Of a stretch of 64,000 bases of DNA, positions 1-11,709 are shown piece by piece (position 1 is the stretch's first letter; every line of letters starts with the position of its first letter). This DNA comes from Acorus gramineus (lineage: Eukaryota; Streptophyta; Magnoliopsida; Acorales; Acoraceae): assembly GCA_030737835.1 (NCBI GenBank), contig CM060853.1, forward strand, positions 13,676,000 through 13,739,999. Reading direction: 5' to 3'. Under the pieces are notes generated by a model, which ran no database searches, was not told the DNA's origin, and saw only the letters and a program-made list of their open reading frames with translations. The position numbers were made by a program, and so were the translations under genes.

Positions 1-1225
1 ATATTGCCACTGTTTGTGTTCTTAGATTTGTAGTGGTTGATACAATGACTAAACGATGGATGCATGCCCTGTATACATCTCATGTCCATATATGGATGGT
101 TTCCAAGATTTTGGGAGTTTGAATTCGTGGTCTTGTTGCGCAAGCTTGAATTGCATAATCGATGAAGTGGGTTTTAAAAATTACTCTCTGATCGCATTAG
201 TAGTTTAAATTGCGGAGCCAATGTGGTTGATTTCGCAATCCTTTGTTACCTAATGCTCTGATTTAATGATTAATTGATGTATTAAATGCACGCTTTTCGT
301 TGACAAGTTTAGTTTCCATTAGAATCATGTTTCATTAACAATATACACGTTGTTCAATAATTCGTTCACGTATTAAGCAAATTAAATGTGTTCTTAAGGT
401 TTTGTGCGGGGGCCAATTCCATTCGGTTCACGTACTATTGAAGGGTAACTTGTACGGAGTTTATTTTGTTTTAGCTAGAGGCGTTCCTTGTAGAGATCTC
501 TTCTACATAGTTTGCCTTTGGTTGTGTTTTGTATTTCCCTTTTGGGCCCTCTCTCTATAATGATATTATGAGAGAGAGCCTACCATTTCCTTTCAAAAGA
601 AAATTAAATGTATAATGCATGTTCTACTTGTGCAACAGAACTAAAACAAAGAAAATGCTCGACTGGGCTTTGCTATGTTAGATTTTTAATGTGGGATATT
701 CATGATTTAGGGTAAATTCAAATATTATAACTTGAACATAGAAGTCTGTCATGTGTTTGACATTATAACATCATCGGGAGATCATGGATTTGAGTTAGTA
801 TTGGTGATTTTGCATTTCATGATTAATATATATATATATATAGCCATTAGCTTAAATTGCATAATCAATAACGTAGTTTTTGGTACCTGTTATGTAACAA
901 GTGTACAACTCCATGGAAGATCAGTATTCTATTTATATCAACTAACGTTAAAAAGATACATAACCGTACATAGAAAGTTGATATCAGGTGGATTATTAGT
1001 TTTCATACTACATTAATCTTCTCATAGATTCTTCCTCAGTCATCCATGATGTTTTTTTATAGATGGTCTTTTGTGTATGTAAGACATGCACGCTGCACTT
1101 CATTGTGAACTGCAGTTACATTAGCAATCTTGTTTATTTTTATGTAGAATGGTATTGATTTATAGTTCATGGATGCAAATCTGCATTATATTACATCCTC
1201 TGATTATAGTTATGGTGGTTTCCAG
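1..1225 (+). other. Intron of the CDKF;1 gene (5' part of gene lies outside the window)
   Basis: No kinase motif (glycine loop, HRD, DFG) can be read here in any frame, and the stretch is AT-rich. It ends in a pyrimidine/AG acceptor (TTTCCAG) at 1225, directly before an open frame that continues a CDKF kinase just after the DFG region. I therefore read the whole stretch as intron. The exon or exons with the N-lobe and catalytic loop must lie to the left of position 1, which makes this intron longer than 1.2 kb. Confidence 0.6.
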
Positions 1226-2107
1226 GCAATAATGCTCCAGGTGCCTACATTTATTCCCATGGACGATGAAAACCCACAAGGACATGCAGATGAAAATGTG
1301 TCACACATACCCCAACAGCCTCTGGTTCAGGATGACCCCCAAGAACCGAAACCCATCTGCGAAGCAGACTACTTGCAAGAGATTGATGGGCTGAAAGCCA
1401 AGTACCCAATGGAAACTACGAGCTTGCAAGATGGGGACACCTCATGCCTCGCCACTTGCAGCACGAGCGACGTGGGAGATGTCGCCTTTAAAAATTCCTA
1501 CTATTTTGAGCCCGAAGAGGGTGGGTTGAATGAGCATGGTGAGCTCACATCCTGCGTTGGAACTCGCTGGTTCAGGGCTCCTGAACTGCTGTATGGATCC
1601 ACCGACTACGGCCAAGAGATCGATCTGTGGTCTCTGGGATGCATCTTTGCAGAACTACTAAGCTTGGAGCCTCTCTTTCCCGGAACCTCCGACATCGACC
1701 AGCTCTCCAGAATCATCACTGTTTTGGGAAACTTAACTGAAGAGAGTTATCCAGGATGCTCAAAACTGCCGGATTATGGGAAGATCTTCTTTGAGAAGGT
1801 CGAGAACCCGCTCGGTCTGGAATCTCGAATGCCGAACCGATCGAGATCTGAAATCCAACTCGTGAAGAAGCTTGTTTGTTATGACCCTATGAGTAGAGCT
1901 TCTGCGGAGGAGCTTCTTGAGGACGCTTATTTCATCGAGGAGCCTCTGCCTGTACCTTTGAATGAACTTAGGGTTCCACCAAAGAGCAGCGGGAACGACG
2001 AGATCTCTCCCGGTTACGGGGGCTTCGGATCAGATTCTGAATTTGATGAGTTTGGTGGAGTGGATGTTGTGACAACCGAAAAGGGTTTCTCCATCCAGTT
2101 CTTGTGA
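1226..2107 (+). CDS. CDKF;1: Cyclin-dependent kinase F-1 (CDK-activating kinase), last exon, 3' partial
   Basis: CDKF;1 is a plant-specific CDK-activating kinase that phosphorylates the T-loops of CDKD kinases and so feeds into CDK activation and RNA polymerase II CTD phosphorylation. The exon encodes the last 293 residues. It holds the long acidic insert before the APE motif that is typical of CDKF (including DGDTSCLATC), then GTRWFRAPELLYGS, the helix-F segment DLWSLGCIFAELLSLEPLFPG, the C-lobe (VCYDPMSRASAEELL), and a C-terminal tail EEPLPVPLNELRVPP followed by an acidic end. All of these match the remembered Arabidopsis CDKF;1. The acceptor is TTTCCAG at 1225 and the stop is TGA at 2105-2107. 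An upstream ATG at 1169 is in frame but lies in the intron. The gene converges on EMF1, about 1 kb away. Family assignment is secure; the 5' part is not in the window. Confidence 0.9.
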   Translation, partial: AIMLQVPTFIPMDDENPQGHADENVSHIPQQPLVQDDPQEPKPICEADYLQEIDGLKAKYPMETTSLQDGDTSCLATCSTSDVGDVAFKNSYYFEPEEGGLNEHGELTSCVGTRWFRAPELLYGSTDYGQEIDLWSLGCIFAELLSLEPLFPGTSDIDQLSRIITVLGNLTEESYPGCSKLPDYGKIFFEKVENPLGLESRMPNRSRSEIQLVKKLVCYDPMSRASAEELLEDAYFIEEPLPVPLNELRVPPKSSGNDEISPGYGGFGSDSEFDEFGGVDVVTTEKGFSIQFL

Positions 2108-3141
2108 AGTTGTTCAAGAAGGTTAATTATTGTGTTGTGGATTAAATGATGCCCAGTGGTTGTATGGGTTGGGATGATTGTTTTTAATATGTTATACCAG
2201 GTTTGCAATCCTTGCATATGGACCTATGATGCAAGTGGATGTGAATCTTGATTTGTCTGAAATAATTTTTGTAAGTTAAAATAGAGACATGAAGAGGGTG
2301 TGTTATTTTGTTATATATATACCGTGTCACATACAAGGAAAAAAATTTCAGTTTGGAGAATCAGTAGTAGTTTGAACTATATGTGTTGAAACACTTGTTA
2401 GACCATTTCTGCCGTTCAAAAGTGGTTTCCTTGTCGTTAGTGTGATTTTTTTATTTTTTTGTAATTTTTTCAATGTGTATTTCAGTGAAAAAATGCACTT
2501 AAAAAAAAATCGATAAGGACTACGGACAATACTGCACATAGAATTGAAGATATCATTTTCCTTTAATTTTACATATAACTCATTTTCCTTTTGATTTTAC
2601 ATATAAATCAAGCATTTACATATAAATTAAGCAAAAACAATCAGGTACATCTCTTGAAAATATACTACAATCAAGCCCTTGGGCTCATCTAATTTTCTTT
2701 CCAAAGGTGAAAACTACACCACAGACAAAATTATAACCACAAATGTTTGAGCACCTCACCATTATTTTGACATCATCTGGCGTTTATGTATATGAAGTTT
2801 ACAAAGCATCCAATATGAGATTCATAGTGTTCTCATGGATGGAGAAGTCCTATGAAAAGCATATTATTGACTTGACTGTCTTTATATTCTGAGACAAACA
2901 ACTATACTTTAGAGCAGAATATGGACTCTTTGACCTCTCACAATGCATTTTACAGCTTTGGATCCACAGGAGTTCTCCAGCTGGTAGCATAAAAAAGGCA
3001 TTTTTCATTCTGTCAACAAGAAACCGATGAAACCATCTCCCGAAGATTACGTCCCATCATTGGACCATTATAACAATAATTCAGCTTCAATTCCACAAGA
3101 AATCAGCTTCTTGCATGACTATTCAGAGATGCATGGTTCAT
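2108..3141. other. Convergent 3' region between CDKF;1 and EMF1
   Basis: This spacer should hold both 3' UTRs. It is AT-rich with no convincing coding frame. Short frames at 2014-2217 and 2348-2539 on the - strand have no recognisable domain and overlap the kinase end or its 3' UTR. Confidence 0.5.
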
Positions 3142-6100
3142 TCATTTGATGTTGTTCATGTGCATATACGGGTAATGAATACCTTGTCCCTTTCTAGGAT
3201 CCAAATCATCGAAACTGATCGTATAAGCATTACTCATCACTGGGAGGCTGAATTCAGCTGGATTCTGGTTCAGATGGCAGGTTTCAGTCTCTCGACTGCT
3301 CTCTGTTGGCTGAATTGTTCCATCTCTTCTATCTGTGTTTGTTTCTGAGTGATTTGAACTCGAACCATTATTCAGAGCAGACAAAGAACCCTCTGCATGA
3401 TGATGGAACCGAACAGGTTGTGCATGTGCATTTATATTGAAGAATCCACTGTTATCGACCATGGAGAAATATTTCTCTCTTCCCCCAACATTGGTGAACT
3501 GAGGAGTAAAATTTATTCCACCATAATAAATATTGTTACGACCGATGAATCCTCTGAAGTTGTTTGGATGGCCTGAGATATCATGCAATGGGGAGCCAAG
3601 CATTCCAATTTTCTGTCCTGGAATGGGATAGTATCCACTGAAGGAATTTCCCATCGGTGAAACTCTACTGAATTGGTGGAATGCCGATGGATGTGTAGAC
3701 ACCATACTTGTTTCACCACTGCCTTCTAATCCAAGAAATTCTCTAGAATGGCTATTATTGGCAATGTGTGGCACTTCAGAGTGTTCAACTCTTCCATTCT
3801 GAGCTATATTAGATGGTCTGACCATAGGACGCGGAAGAAGCCTTTTTAATGAATTTCTCACAGGTTGAGATGGACCACCACTATCGAATCTCGCTGCGTT
3901 CGGAGGGACTTTATTTGTTTCACCCTTATTTTTATATGCAGGTAACTCTTTGTGATTGTAATTTTTCTTCTTCACATGAGGTGCACTAGAAGGTGCAGTT
4001 GATGACATGGGATCCATCAATCTAAGCAAATTCATGGCTGAGATGGCATCACTCGTGTACGCATCCGATGGCCCCACCTCTGAATGATGCTTCTTTCCTT
4101 TGTCCAGGAATGAAAGTGTCCCTGATAGAGAGGCTCTCCTATTTATTGAAGACTCGAGACAGTGAGCTTGTTTGCCTGAACTTTGTCCTGTACTATTCCG
4201 ATTTCCTTGGCATGATTCGGACTGAATGCTATTGATGCATCGGCTGTTTGCCATGTTTTTGTTCTCTGTATGGAAGTTTTCAAAGGAATTTGAATAAGAT
4301 TGCATCCTTGGATTTCCTTGAACTGACACAAGTTGTTCAGGTCCTGCACATACACCTGATGCCGCCTCATCCTGGGGGACTTCATTCAGATCCATCAATG
4401 GTCTCTTTGTGCTGCAGGTTGCTCCTCCTGAATTGTACTGATGACAGTCAGTAGCACCTTCAGCATTTGACATACGCCGTTCATGTTGGTTTTTCGCCAT
4501 AAGCTCAACAATATCCATTGGTATGTCATCCAGAACTGACTGTTCAGGCACTGGACTAGTTCTTCGAGCAGGCCACTTCTTTGAGATTTTAGTGTGCTCC
4601 TGAAAACACAATCATAAATATTCAGGCAATTTGATCTTAGAAGAAGAAAAGATCATGGCATCACACTATGTATAGAAGTATAGAGAAGACATAGTGGATC
4701 AGTGGAAGACTATAAATCATAAATGACAGTATATTAAGAAGAGAAATGATTTTGAACATAACTCATGACATGACTTTATTAGATGAGCATATAAACAACC
4801 AAACCTTCTTTTGATGGATGTACAGACATCTAGAATAGTGGCTCATGCTATAAGGAGTATTTGGAAATTAGAATAGTTCCTTGACAGGTTCACAACAAAT
4901 AATAATCTGAAAATTCTCACCTGGTTAGATTTTGAACTACAAATTCAGATTCAGGATCAAACAGGAGTGAGGACTGTTAATGAGTAATGAACATTAAACA
5001 TAAGGATACAGGAACTTGGTTTATGATAAGTTCAAGAAAATTGTCATTGTATGGTGTTCAGCTCAGGCTATGCCAATATACTAATCAACTAGTAAAATAA
5101 AGTTGTTTAATTGTTTGAAAAGATCATTCAATGTCTAAGTTCATGTATGTGAGTCTCAGACAGAAACTACATCCCACTACAAATCATGAATCATGTTACA
5201 ATGCTTAAAATCCTTATGAAATAAAACCAGGTCAGTAATCTCTAGAATTGGAACATATTATCAATATTTCTCATTTTTTGAAAACCACCAACGTTTCTCT
5301 TTCAGTATTTCTTTTTGATGGTTAACAACCCGCTTTAAGATTAACAACCTAAAAAACATATAGCCAGGGAATCAAGAATAAAATTAGAAAGGGATCATAC
5401 CTTAGAGTGATGCATTGTGGAATACCTCCCGCCCTTAGCTTTAGAAGCCTTTCCAAGCAAGACCTTTTTCATAGACAGAAGGGAAGGCTGCCCAACTTCA
5501 ACTTCAGAAATTTCATTCTGCTTATCTTCCGCAGTAGTATTTACATCATTCCTCAGGCTTCCTGCTGAACTTTCAGATGTAGAATGCATGCCTTTTCCAA
5601 AGCGTGCATCTAACGTTAAATTAGAATCACTACCTGAACCTGCCTTGTGAACCTTAGGTTTCTTGGAAATCCCTTTAAACCAATGAATAAGAGAAACATC
5701 CTCATCATTATCAAGCACCTCTTCTCTCTTGCTCCTCCGTTTTTTGTTAATTTTTTCGACGATCGGTGCATTTTTGAGATCCTTCGACTGGTCTTCCCCT
5801 TTCAACCACTGAATAAGAGAAACATCCTCCTCATCATCAAGCACCTCTTGTCTCTTACTCCTACATTTTCTGTTAATTTTTTCGATACTCAGTGCATTTT
5901 TTTGACCCTTACCCTGGTCTTCCCCATTCAACCAATGAATAAGAGAAGCATCTCCATCATCATCATCTTCTTCTTCTTCTTCTTCATCATCATCATCATC
6001 ATGAAGATCCTCACACTGGTCTTTTCTCTTGCTTCTACGTTTTTTGTTAGTTTTTCCAGTGATCAGTGCATTTTTGAGATCCTCACACTGGTTTTCCCTT

Positions 6101-7921
6101 TTTGATGCATCTGAGACAGCCTTGGGATGGACAGCTTCAGCGACAACATTATTGACATCTGCATCTCCGCCTATGGATCTTTTAGATTCTCCTGACTTTT
6201 CACTTTGCAATATGTCAGACAGCAATCGCACCTTTCTTGATTTTTTATGATGCAATCTTCCAATTGGAGCAAAGTCATCAGTAACTTCATCATTTCCACA
6301 GCCTTCTTCACCAGATTCCATTAGTTCATTTTCTTTTGGTCTGATTACAGTTTCAGATATAACACGTGCAGAAATAACTGATTCTGTATTGCTTGCATTT
6401 CTCTGTGAACAAATATCATCCATATGTTCATTTGTTTCCAGTCCAGCAGAATTATTACTTGTCTTTTCTATATGATTCAAGTCAATTCCACATGGCTCCT
6501 TATTTGCTGCACCAGAACTCCCGTTATTCACATGATTTGCAGGCGCTTCTCCATCTCCTTTGGATACACGAATATCTAAAACCATCATTGGACTATGGGT
6601 CATCCTTAGGGCCGATTGAACTATAGCCCCTGTTGTGACTTCTTTGATTAGGTTGAGACCCATGGAATCCTTCTCATCCTCACCGCAACATAAAGATGTG
6701 CTTTCACCACTATCTGAATTAATTAATATCATTGTCTCGCCATGCCTTTCTTCAGATATGTTTTTCCCTAAAGAACAATCTTCAAGAATGCCTTTGTCTC
6801 TCACTTTTCCACGATCAGGAATCAACTGCAGTGAATCATTCCGAGACTCGATGATAGAGGTCCTGTGAGAACATGTTGTATCGGACTTGGCTTCTCTACC
6901 AAAACGATTTGTGGACTCTCTTTCTTTTATAGCAGCATGAATAGTGTTGGAAGTCTTCGAACAAGTTTGACAACCCCACCATTTGAAGTCAGGAACTTGT
7001 AAAGGAGGCAATGAGCTGGAAAGTTTGTCCAAATTGTAGGGTTCATGATTCATCATAAAGGGCAAACAATTTTTTAGATCCCTTTTACGAATCTCTGAAA
7101 CATACCCACTGTGAATACATTAAAGAGACTTGTTAGAATTCTGATTAAAATCCAGCTTTAACCAAGAAAAAATTATAACAATGCAAAGATGAATATATGA
7201 CAGGGTGTTAAATCAGAACAACAGATATATTTTGATTATCAAATATCTAAAAACTAACTCTTTCAAACCAAATTACTTTATGTATGCTTTCAAAACCATG
7301 AAGAACATGATTGATTCTAAGTTCTATTCACCACAAAATCTATGATTATCCCTGTATTTAATTCTGCAATAATGTATTCCAAATTATATTGATTTCCTGA
7401 TTTGAGGATATGTTTATCTAGTTAACAAAGAGAGGAAGGCCATAGATATCATGAACAAGAGCAGAATAGTTGCATCTAATTGGGTTGGGACAATTACATT
7501 TTTTTTCTTTTTCATTTTTGTTTTTTTTTTGTAGTAAACATGGGACTACATCACGTTTAGATTTATAAAATTAAAGGTGGTAAACTCCAACATAGAGGGA
7601 AAAATAATAAAGGCCTTAGCTCCGGATTAATCACAGCAGAAAACAGAAGAAAAAAAAAAGTGAAGCGAGGTGTCTCCAGAAAACCAAAAATGCATTATAT
7701 AATTATTTGACTTGTGATGATGGAAGGCATGTTGATTATAAGCAAAATACAATTTTAAATGACATATTACAAACGTCTTACCGTATAGAAAAATGTCCAC
7801 AGTTAACTGGGCCTTGGGTCTCATCAGCATTTATTGGATCAAAAGACCTTGCCTCAATTAATGGCTCACTAGAATGAGAAGAAACAATCATCAGGCTGTC
7901 TTCTTCACGGTTGCAATTCAT
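3142..7921 (-). CDS. EMF1: EMBRYONIC FLOWER 1 (Polycomb-associated repressor), three coding exons
   Basis: EMF1 is a plant-specific nuclear protein that works with PRC2/PRC1-type complexes to keep flower and seed genes silent. Coding exons are 7921-7782, 7108-5401 and 4599-3142. The junction phases fit and give 1101 residues, close to about 1096 in Arabidopsis. Conserved blocks: HFSIRGYVSEIRKRD at about residues 43-57; a tryptophan/cysteine block FKWWGCQTC near 88-96; KKSRKVRLLSDIL near 335; DDIPMDIVELMAKNQ at 640-654; and NQNPAEFSLP near 1060. Residues of about 390-530 hold a basic/acidic tandem repeat (separate finding) and an Asp/Glu run encoded by GAT/GAA-type triplets. I chose ATG 7921 because the frame upstream has no ATG and the conserved HFSIR block follows about 40 residues later. 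The first intron donor is GTAAGA and the second GTATGA. There are no in-frame stops. Identity is strong; exon borders are by eye. Confidence 0.93.
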
Positions 7922-9650
7922 TAGACCCTCCTCTAATTCAAAATAGCAGAAGCATAGCAACTAACGACCAAAGTCGACAGCAGTTTCTACACAGGAAGAA
8001 ATAGTGTTTCATTCATGATAGATCTCCAAACCACTTTGCCATACAAAAATAAAAGGTTTCCATCAAAAGTATTGTATCACAATGTTTCAGCAAGTCAAAG
8101 AGCAATAAGAAATGTACTTTCTCTTCAGGCCTAAGACCAAAAGATGAAGAATAAAGCATCCATATGTCTAAGTTGAATCAAGGATCAGATAAGTCAGAAA
8201 CATAGCATTTTATAAAGTGTAATCATAGAGATGTCATGCCATCCATGATCTTTATTGATTTAAACAAAGAAGTTCAACAGTTTCATATATGTCAAAGCTG
8301 GAAAAGAAAGACATCTGAGACTATTAATATGTATCTAGGACTTTACTTAAATTCAACAAAAAGAAAGTTTCCTTTTATTTCACTTCAATTAAGAAGCATA
8401 GATTGAGCTAAATCCAATATATACATTTCCAAATAAAACTATAAGTAGGTCAAATTACATACTACCCAAAGAAGATTGATTAACTGATGTGGAAAACTTT
8501 GCTTTCTTATCACTGTTGTGCAAGATGCAATCATAGACTGTTTACTTCATATAATCCGTCCTCAAAACTGATCCAGATGAACTACCATGCAGACACTATA
8601 ATCCAACACTCACCATAACTCTCAAACATTCAAACCTCACTCCACATATACCTCTCCCCCAAATCTCCAAGAATAGCATGCGCGCACACAAAGCATGCAT
8701 GCATCACATTATCCAACACCAAACATAAAAAAAAAAGAGGCACTAAAAGAAGAAATAAGAAAGAAAGAACAATGATTTACTTACATAAAATCATACCTTT
8801 ATTAAAGCAAACAACAATCCGTTTCTCTCATCATAAGTGATGGAGATTGTAACATAGAAGAAACCCCTCTAAGAACTCTCAAATCAAGTTGTGAACTTGA
8901 CCAGTTCAACCAAACAACCATCCCACAAGCAGCCGTAAACACAGAAAGTTGAATTTCCCACATAAAATAATGAATAGCGCGAAAGAAAAAGCTTAATTGA
9001 ATCACAATTAACGAACGAAAACTAACGTTTCATCGAAAACCCACTCCCAAAAGGTCCACCAAACAAGCAAAAGATTCAAACTTTAAAGCCCACAAACAAT
9101 CTCGAATAGTCGATTTCCAAACCCCCCAAAATCCAAAATGATTCAATTGTTTCTAAAAACTATAACCAATACCATGAAAAAAATCTACTAACAACAGAAG
9201 CCTCAAACGTAATACACAAGACCCACATCGATTTGAAGGAGCTCAATCAAACTCAACATCAAAAATAACCCAATAAGAATCCGAAACAATCCAAAACACC
9301 CAACGAAAGACGATCAACCAAAACCCAAAAATAAACGAAACCCAATCGATTGTACATCAAAAGAACAAGAGATGAAACGAAAAGGACCGACCTTTTTGTC
9401 CTCAAAGAATCCCGGCTCGACCTCTTCGAAGAAACCCAATTCACAAAACTTGAAAAAATCGAAACCCAGATGCGGAGCCGAAGTGGGGAGTGGAAAACCT
9501 AAGTGGGTTCAAATGGGGGTCGATAAAAACGCTAGCTTTCTCAATTTTTTCTTTTAGGGTTCTAGAGAGAGAGAAAGAGAGAGAGAGAAGAATCTATCTG
9601 GGGTTTGGGGGGGGGGGTGTGGAGGGGGCATTTTATAATATGTATTTTGT
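7922..9650 (-). promoter_or_regulatory. EMF1 5' leader (probably with UTR introns) and proximal promoter
   Basis: Read on the - strand, the exon with the start codon probably begins at 7987, after the acceptor TTCCTGTGTAG. Further upstream, about 9390-9600 looks like a leader exon: a CT-rich tract (GA repeat on the + strand at 9565-9592), AACCCTAAAAG, and a possible GT donor near 9391. The 8.0-9.4 kb stretch between them holds no convincing reading frame and is probably a UTR intron or introns. A G-run is at 9608-9618 on the + strand. The transcription start is not fixed by sequence alone. Confidence 0.45.
7938..7955 (-). other. Five-codon upstream ORF in the EMF1 leader
   Basis: An ATG at 7955 opens a frame of only five sense codons (Met-Leu-Leu-Leu-Phe) and stops with TGA at 7940-7938. 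That is 17 bases before the EMF1 start codon. If the exon begins at the acceptor near 7987, this uORF is in the mature leader and could lower initiation at the main ATG. This is a sequence observation; no effect is shown. Confidence 0.45.
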
Positions 9651-9827
9651 GTGAGAAATAATGAAATAAATGTGTGGGGATCAGCCAATCAGATGCCTCC
9701 AGCTCATCATCCCATGTTTCAGGGCACTCAATTTTTTTTATTTTATTTTTGAACTTTCTCTTCATTTCAAGTAATTCTTTTTCACACCCCCACGAAATAG
9801 AAAAAGAAATAAAAAACTCCCTCTACC

Positions 9828-9842
9828 AAACCCTAACCCTAG
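9828..9842 (+). repeat. Interstitial telomere-like motif (telobox), two units
   Basis: AAACCCTAACCCTAG is two perfect plant telomere-type units. It lies about 250 bp upstream of the presumed EMF1 leader, and a second AACCCTA-type motif lies in the leader itself (reverse complement at 9552-9561). Teloboxes are known targets of plant telobox-binding factors and are enriched at Polycomb response elements; a role here is inference. Confidence 0.5.
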
Positions 9843-11476
9843 ATTCATCAGAAGGTGTCACATTTTCACAGTGGTCACATATGAGAGGTGTCATGTTGTG
9901 ATTTATGATGTCATATTAAAAGCTAATCTCCCCATCCATTATTTAGGGTTTGGTTGGATCCATTGATGAATTTTAAACATTGGTTTGATGTGTGTGGGAG
10001 GATTTTGAGTAAAATAGTTTAAGATATTTATAATGCTTCTATCATGCAATTTTTTTAAATCATGGACATTGTTACACCTGGTTCTTATTTATCTTTACAT
10101 GTAACCAAAAACTTGATTTATTGTTTACATTTTAAACACAATTTATAATTTATTAAATAAAATTATATTTATTTATTTATTTTAATTAAAAAATGTCAAA
10201 CGGATTTTAAATTCTGTTAAATGGGTAATTTTATCTCCACGTTTGTGACATATAAAGATTTTTTTCTCTTTGTGTTAAATATCGCAATCCATTAAATGTC
10301 ACTGTAAATTTGTAATCATATTTAAACGGTGGCTAAAGTTGGTCACATTTTTATTTATTGTATCATTTATAGTTTTCTAAAAAAAATCAAAATATATGTG
10401 AACTGTAAATAAGATTCTGACTAATTTTTTTAACGTTTAAATATGATTACAAAAGTACGATGCCCTTAATTTAATGGATTGCGATATTTAATGCAAAGAT
10501 AAATCTTCATGGTGTCACACATGGGTCACACGTGTGGGGATGAAGTTAGTTAATTGACAAGGAAATTTGTGATTCCCATTCATATATAGGTTGTTCAACA
10601 TATTTTTCAATCTGTTGTAGACAGTGTTGAAGCTGATTGGAGAGTCCCACAAGAAATGATAAATCAATCCACATGCAGTGAAAGTTTGAGTGGAGACTCC
10701 ATTAATCTCAAATGAAGAGACAAATGTTTTATTTATAAACCACAATAGACCAATAGCACTTTTTTATTCTTATTACTTATTATCAGTGAATCCAAAGATG
10801 ATTTTGTGCATAAACCTAAGACAACAATTGATGGGGATTTAATATATCAAAGCATCGGACGGTGGGCAATTCACCTCCGGATACTAAGTTAAGATGAGGC
10901 ATAGTCACATATGACAAATATAATGCAAAAGTTTAATTTGATAAGATAAAGTATAAATAAGTAAATGGTCTTTCAAATGTATTTTGATCATTGGCATAAC
11001 AAATACATACATGTAGATACTTCAATGTTGAGTATAGAAAGGAGAAGTGACCAGAATATGATAAAACATAATAAAAGAACTATACCAAATATATGGATCC
11101 TTGATGTACTTAAATACACAGTTTGAAGAGCAGTAGTTTGTTGGGCTGATGGATACATGAGGTATCTCTATGAAAGACCTTTCAGAGTTTAAGACACACA
11201 TGAACTACAACATGGTGTCAAATGTTATGGAAAACCATAGATGATGAACAGACAAACATGGCCTCACCTGCAGTACTGGATCATGTTTGTTTCAATATAT
11301 GTTATTTCTTTTCCCATACAGAAATCAAGAAAATATATATTATCATGCAAAGATATATTGGAACTCTGAAGCTGCCAGTATATATGAGTACATACATGCA
11401 TTTCAAATATGTGAGCTTCACTTTGGTGGTTTGATTTTCTTGTTATATAGACTAAATTTCTGTAATGAAATCCATT

Positions 11477-11541
11477 TTGTGTGTGTGTGTGTGTGTGTTT
11501 GTGGGTGTGTGTGTGAGTGAGAGAGAGAGAGAGAGAGAGAG
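11477..11541 (+). repeat. Compound (GT)n / (GA)n microsatellite
   Basis: About 20 bases of pure GT, an interrupted GT stretch, then about 12 GA units. The open frames that cross it on both strands (Cys-Val, Thr-His and Ser-Leu repeats) are products of the repeat and are not genes. Confidence 0.9.
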
Positions 11542-11709
11542 AGTTTTGAATTATTAATGATGTGATCATATCAGGATTCAAACTATGCCTTTTTATGCAA
11601 ATCAATCTCCATGATCATGCACAGATGTAGTTACTGGCGTGATAATAATATGTAAAATGTAAAATCAAAGGATGTGTATGTGTAATAGTAGTTTTATAAG
11701 TAAAAAAAG

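Larger units (their letters stand above)
9651..11709. other. Gene-free AT-rich intergenic DNA upstream of EMF1
   Basis: Short open frames only, none with domain-like composition. An inverted similarity is visible inside it: the stretch near 10255-10300 (ending in a run about cycling 'GCAATCCATTAAATG') recurs inverted near 10470-10500, suggesting an old MITE of about 250 bp. A microsatellite lies at 11477-11541 (separate entry). Confidence 0.4.

Noticed and set aside
1169..1225. Extending the CDKF;1 exon to the ATG at 1169
   Set aside because: The sequence before 1226 does not match the kinase and is followed by a clear TTTCCAG acceptor; a kinase C-lobe alone would not be a complete gene.
5647..6105. 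152-codon open frame on the + strand
   Set aside because: Antisense shadow of the EMF1 acidic and repeat region; its Phe/Ile runs are complements of GAT/GAA runs.
11264..11605. Open frames with Thr-His, Cys-Val and Ser-Leu repeats
   Set aside because: Translation of the GT/GA microsatellite.
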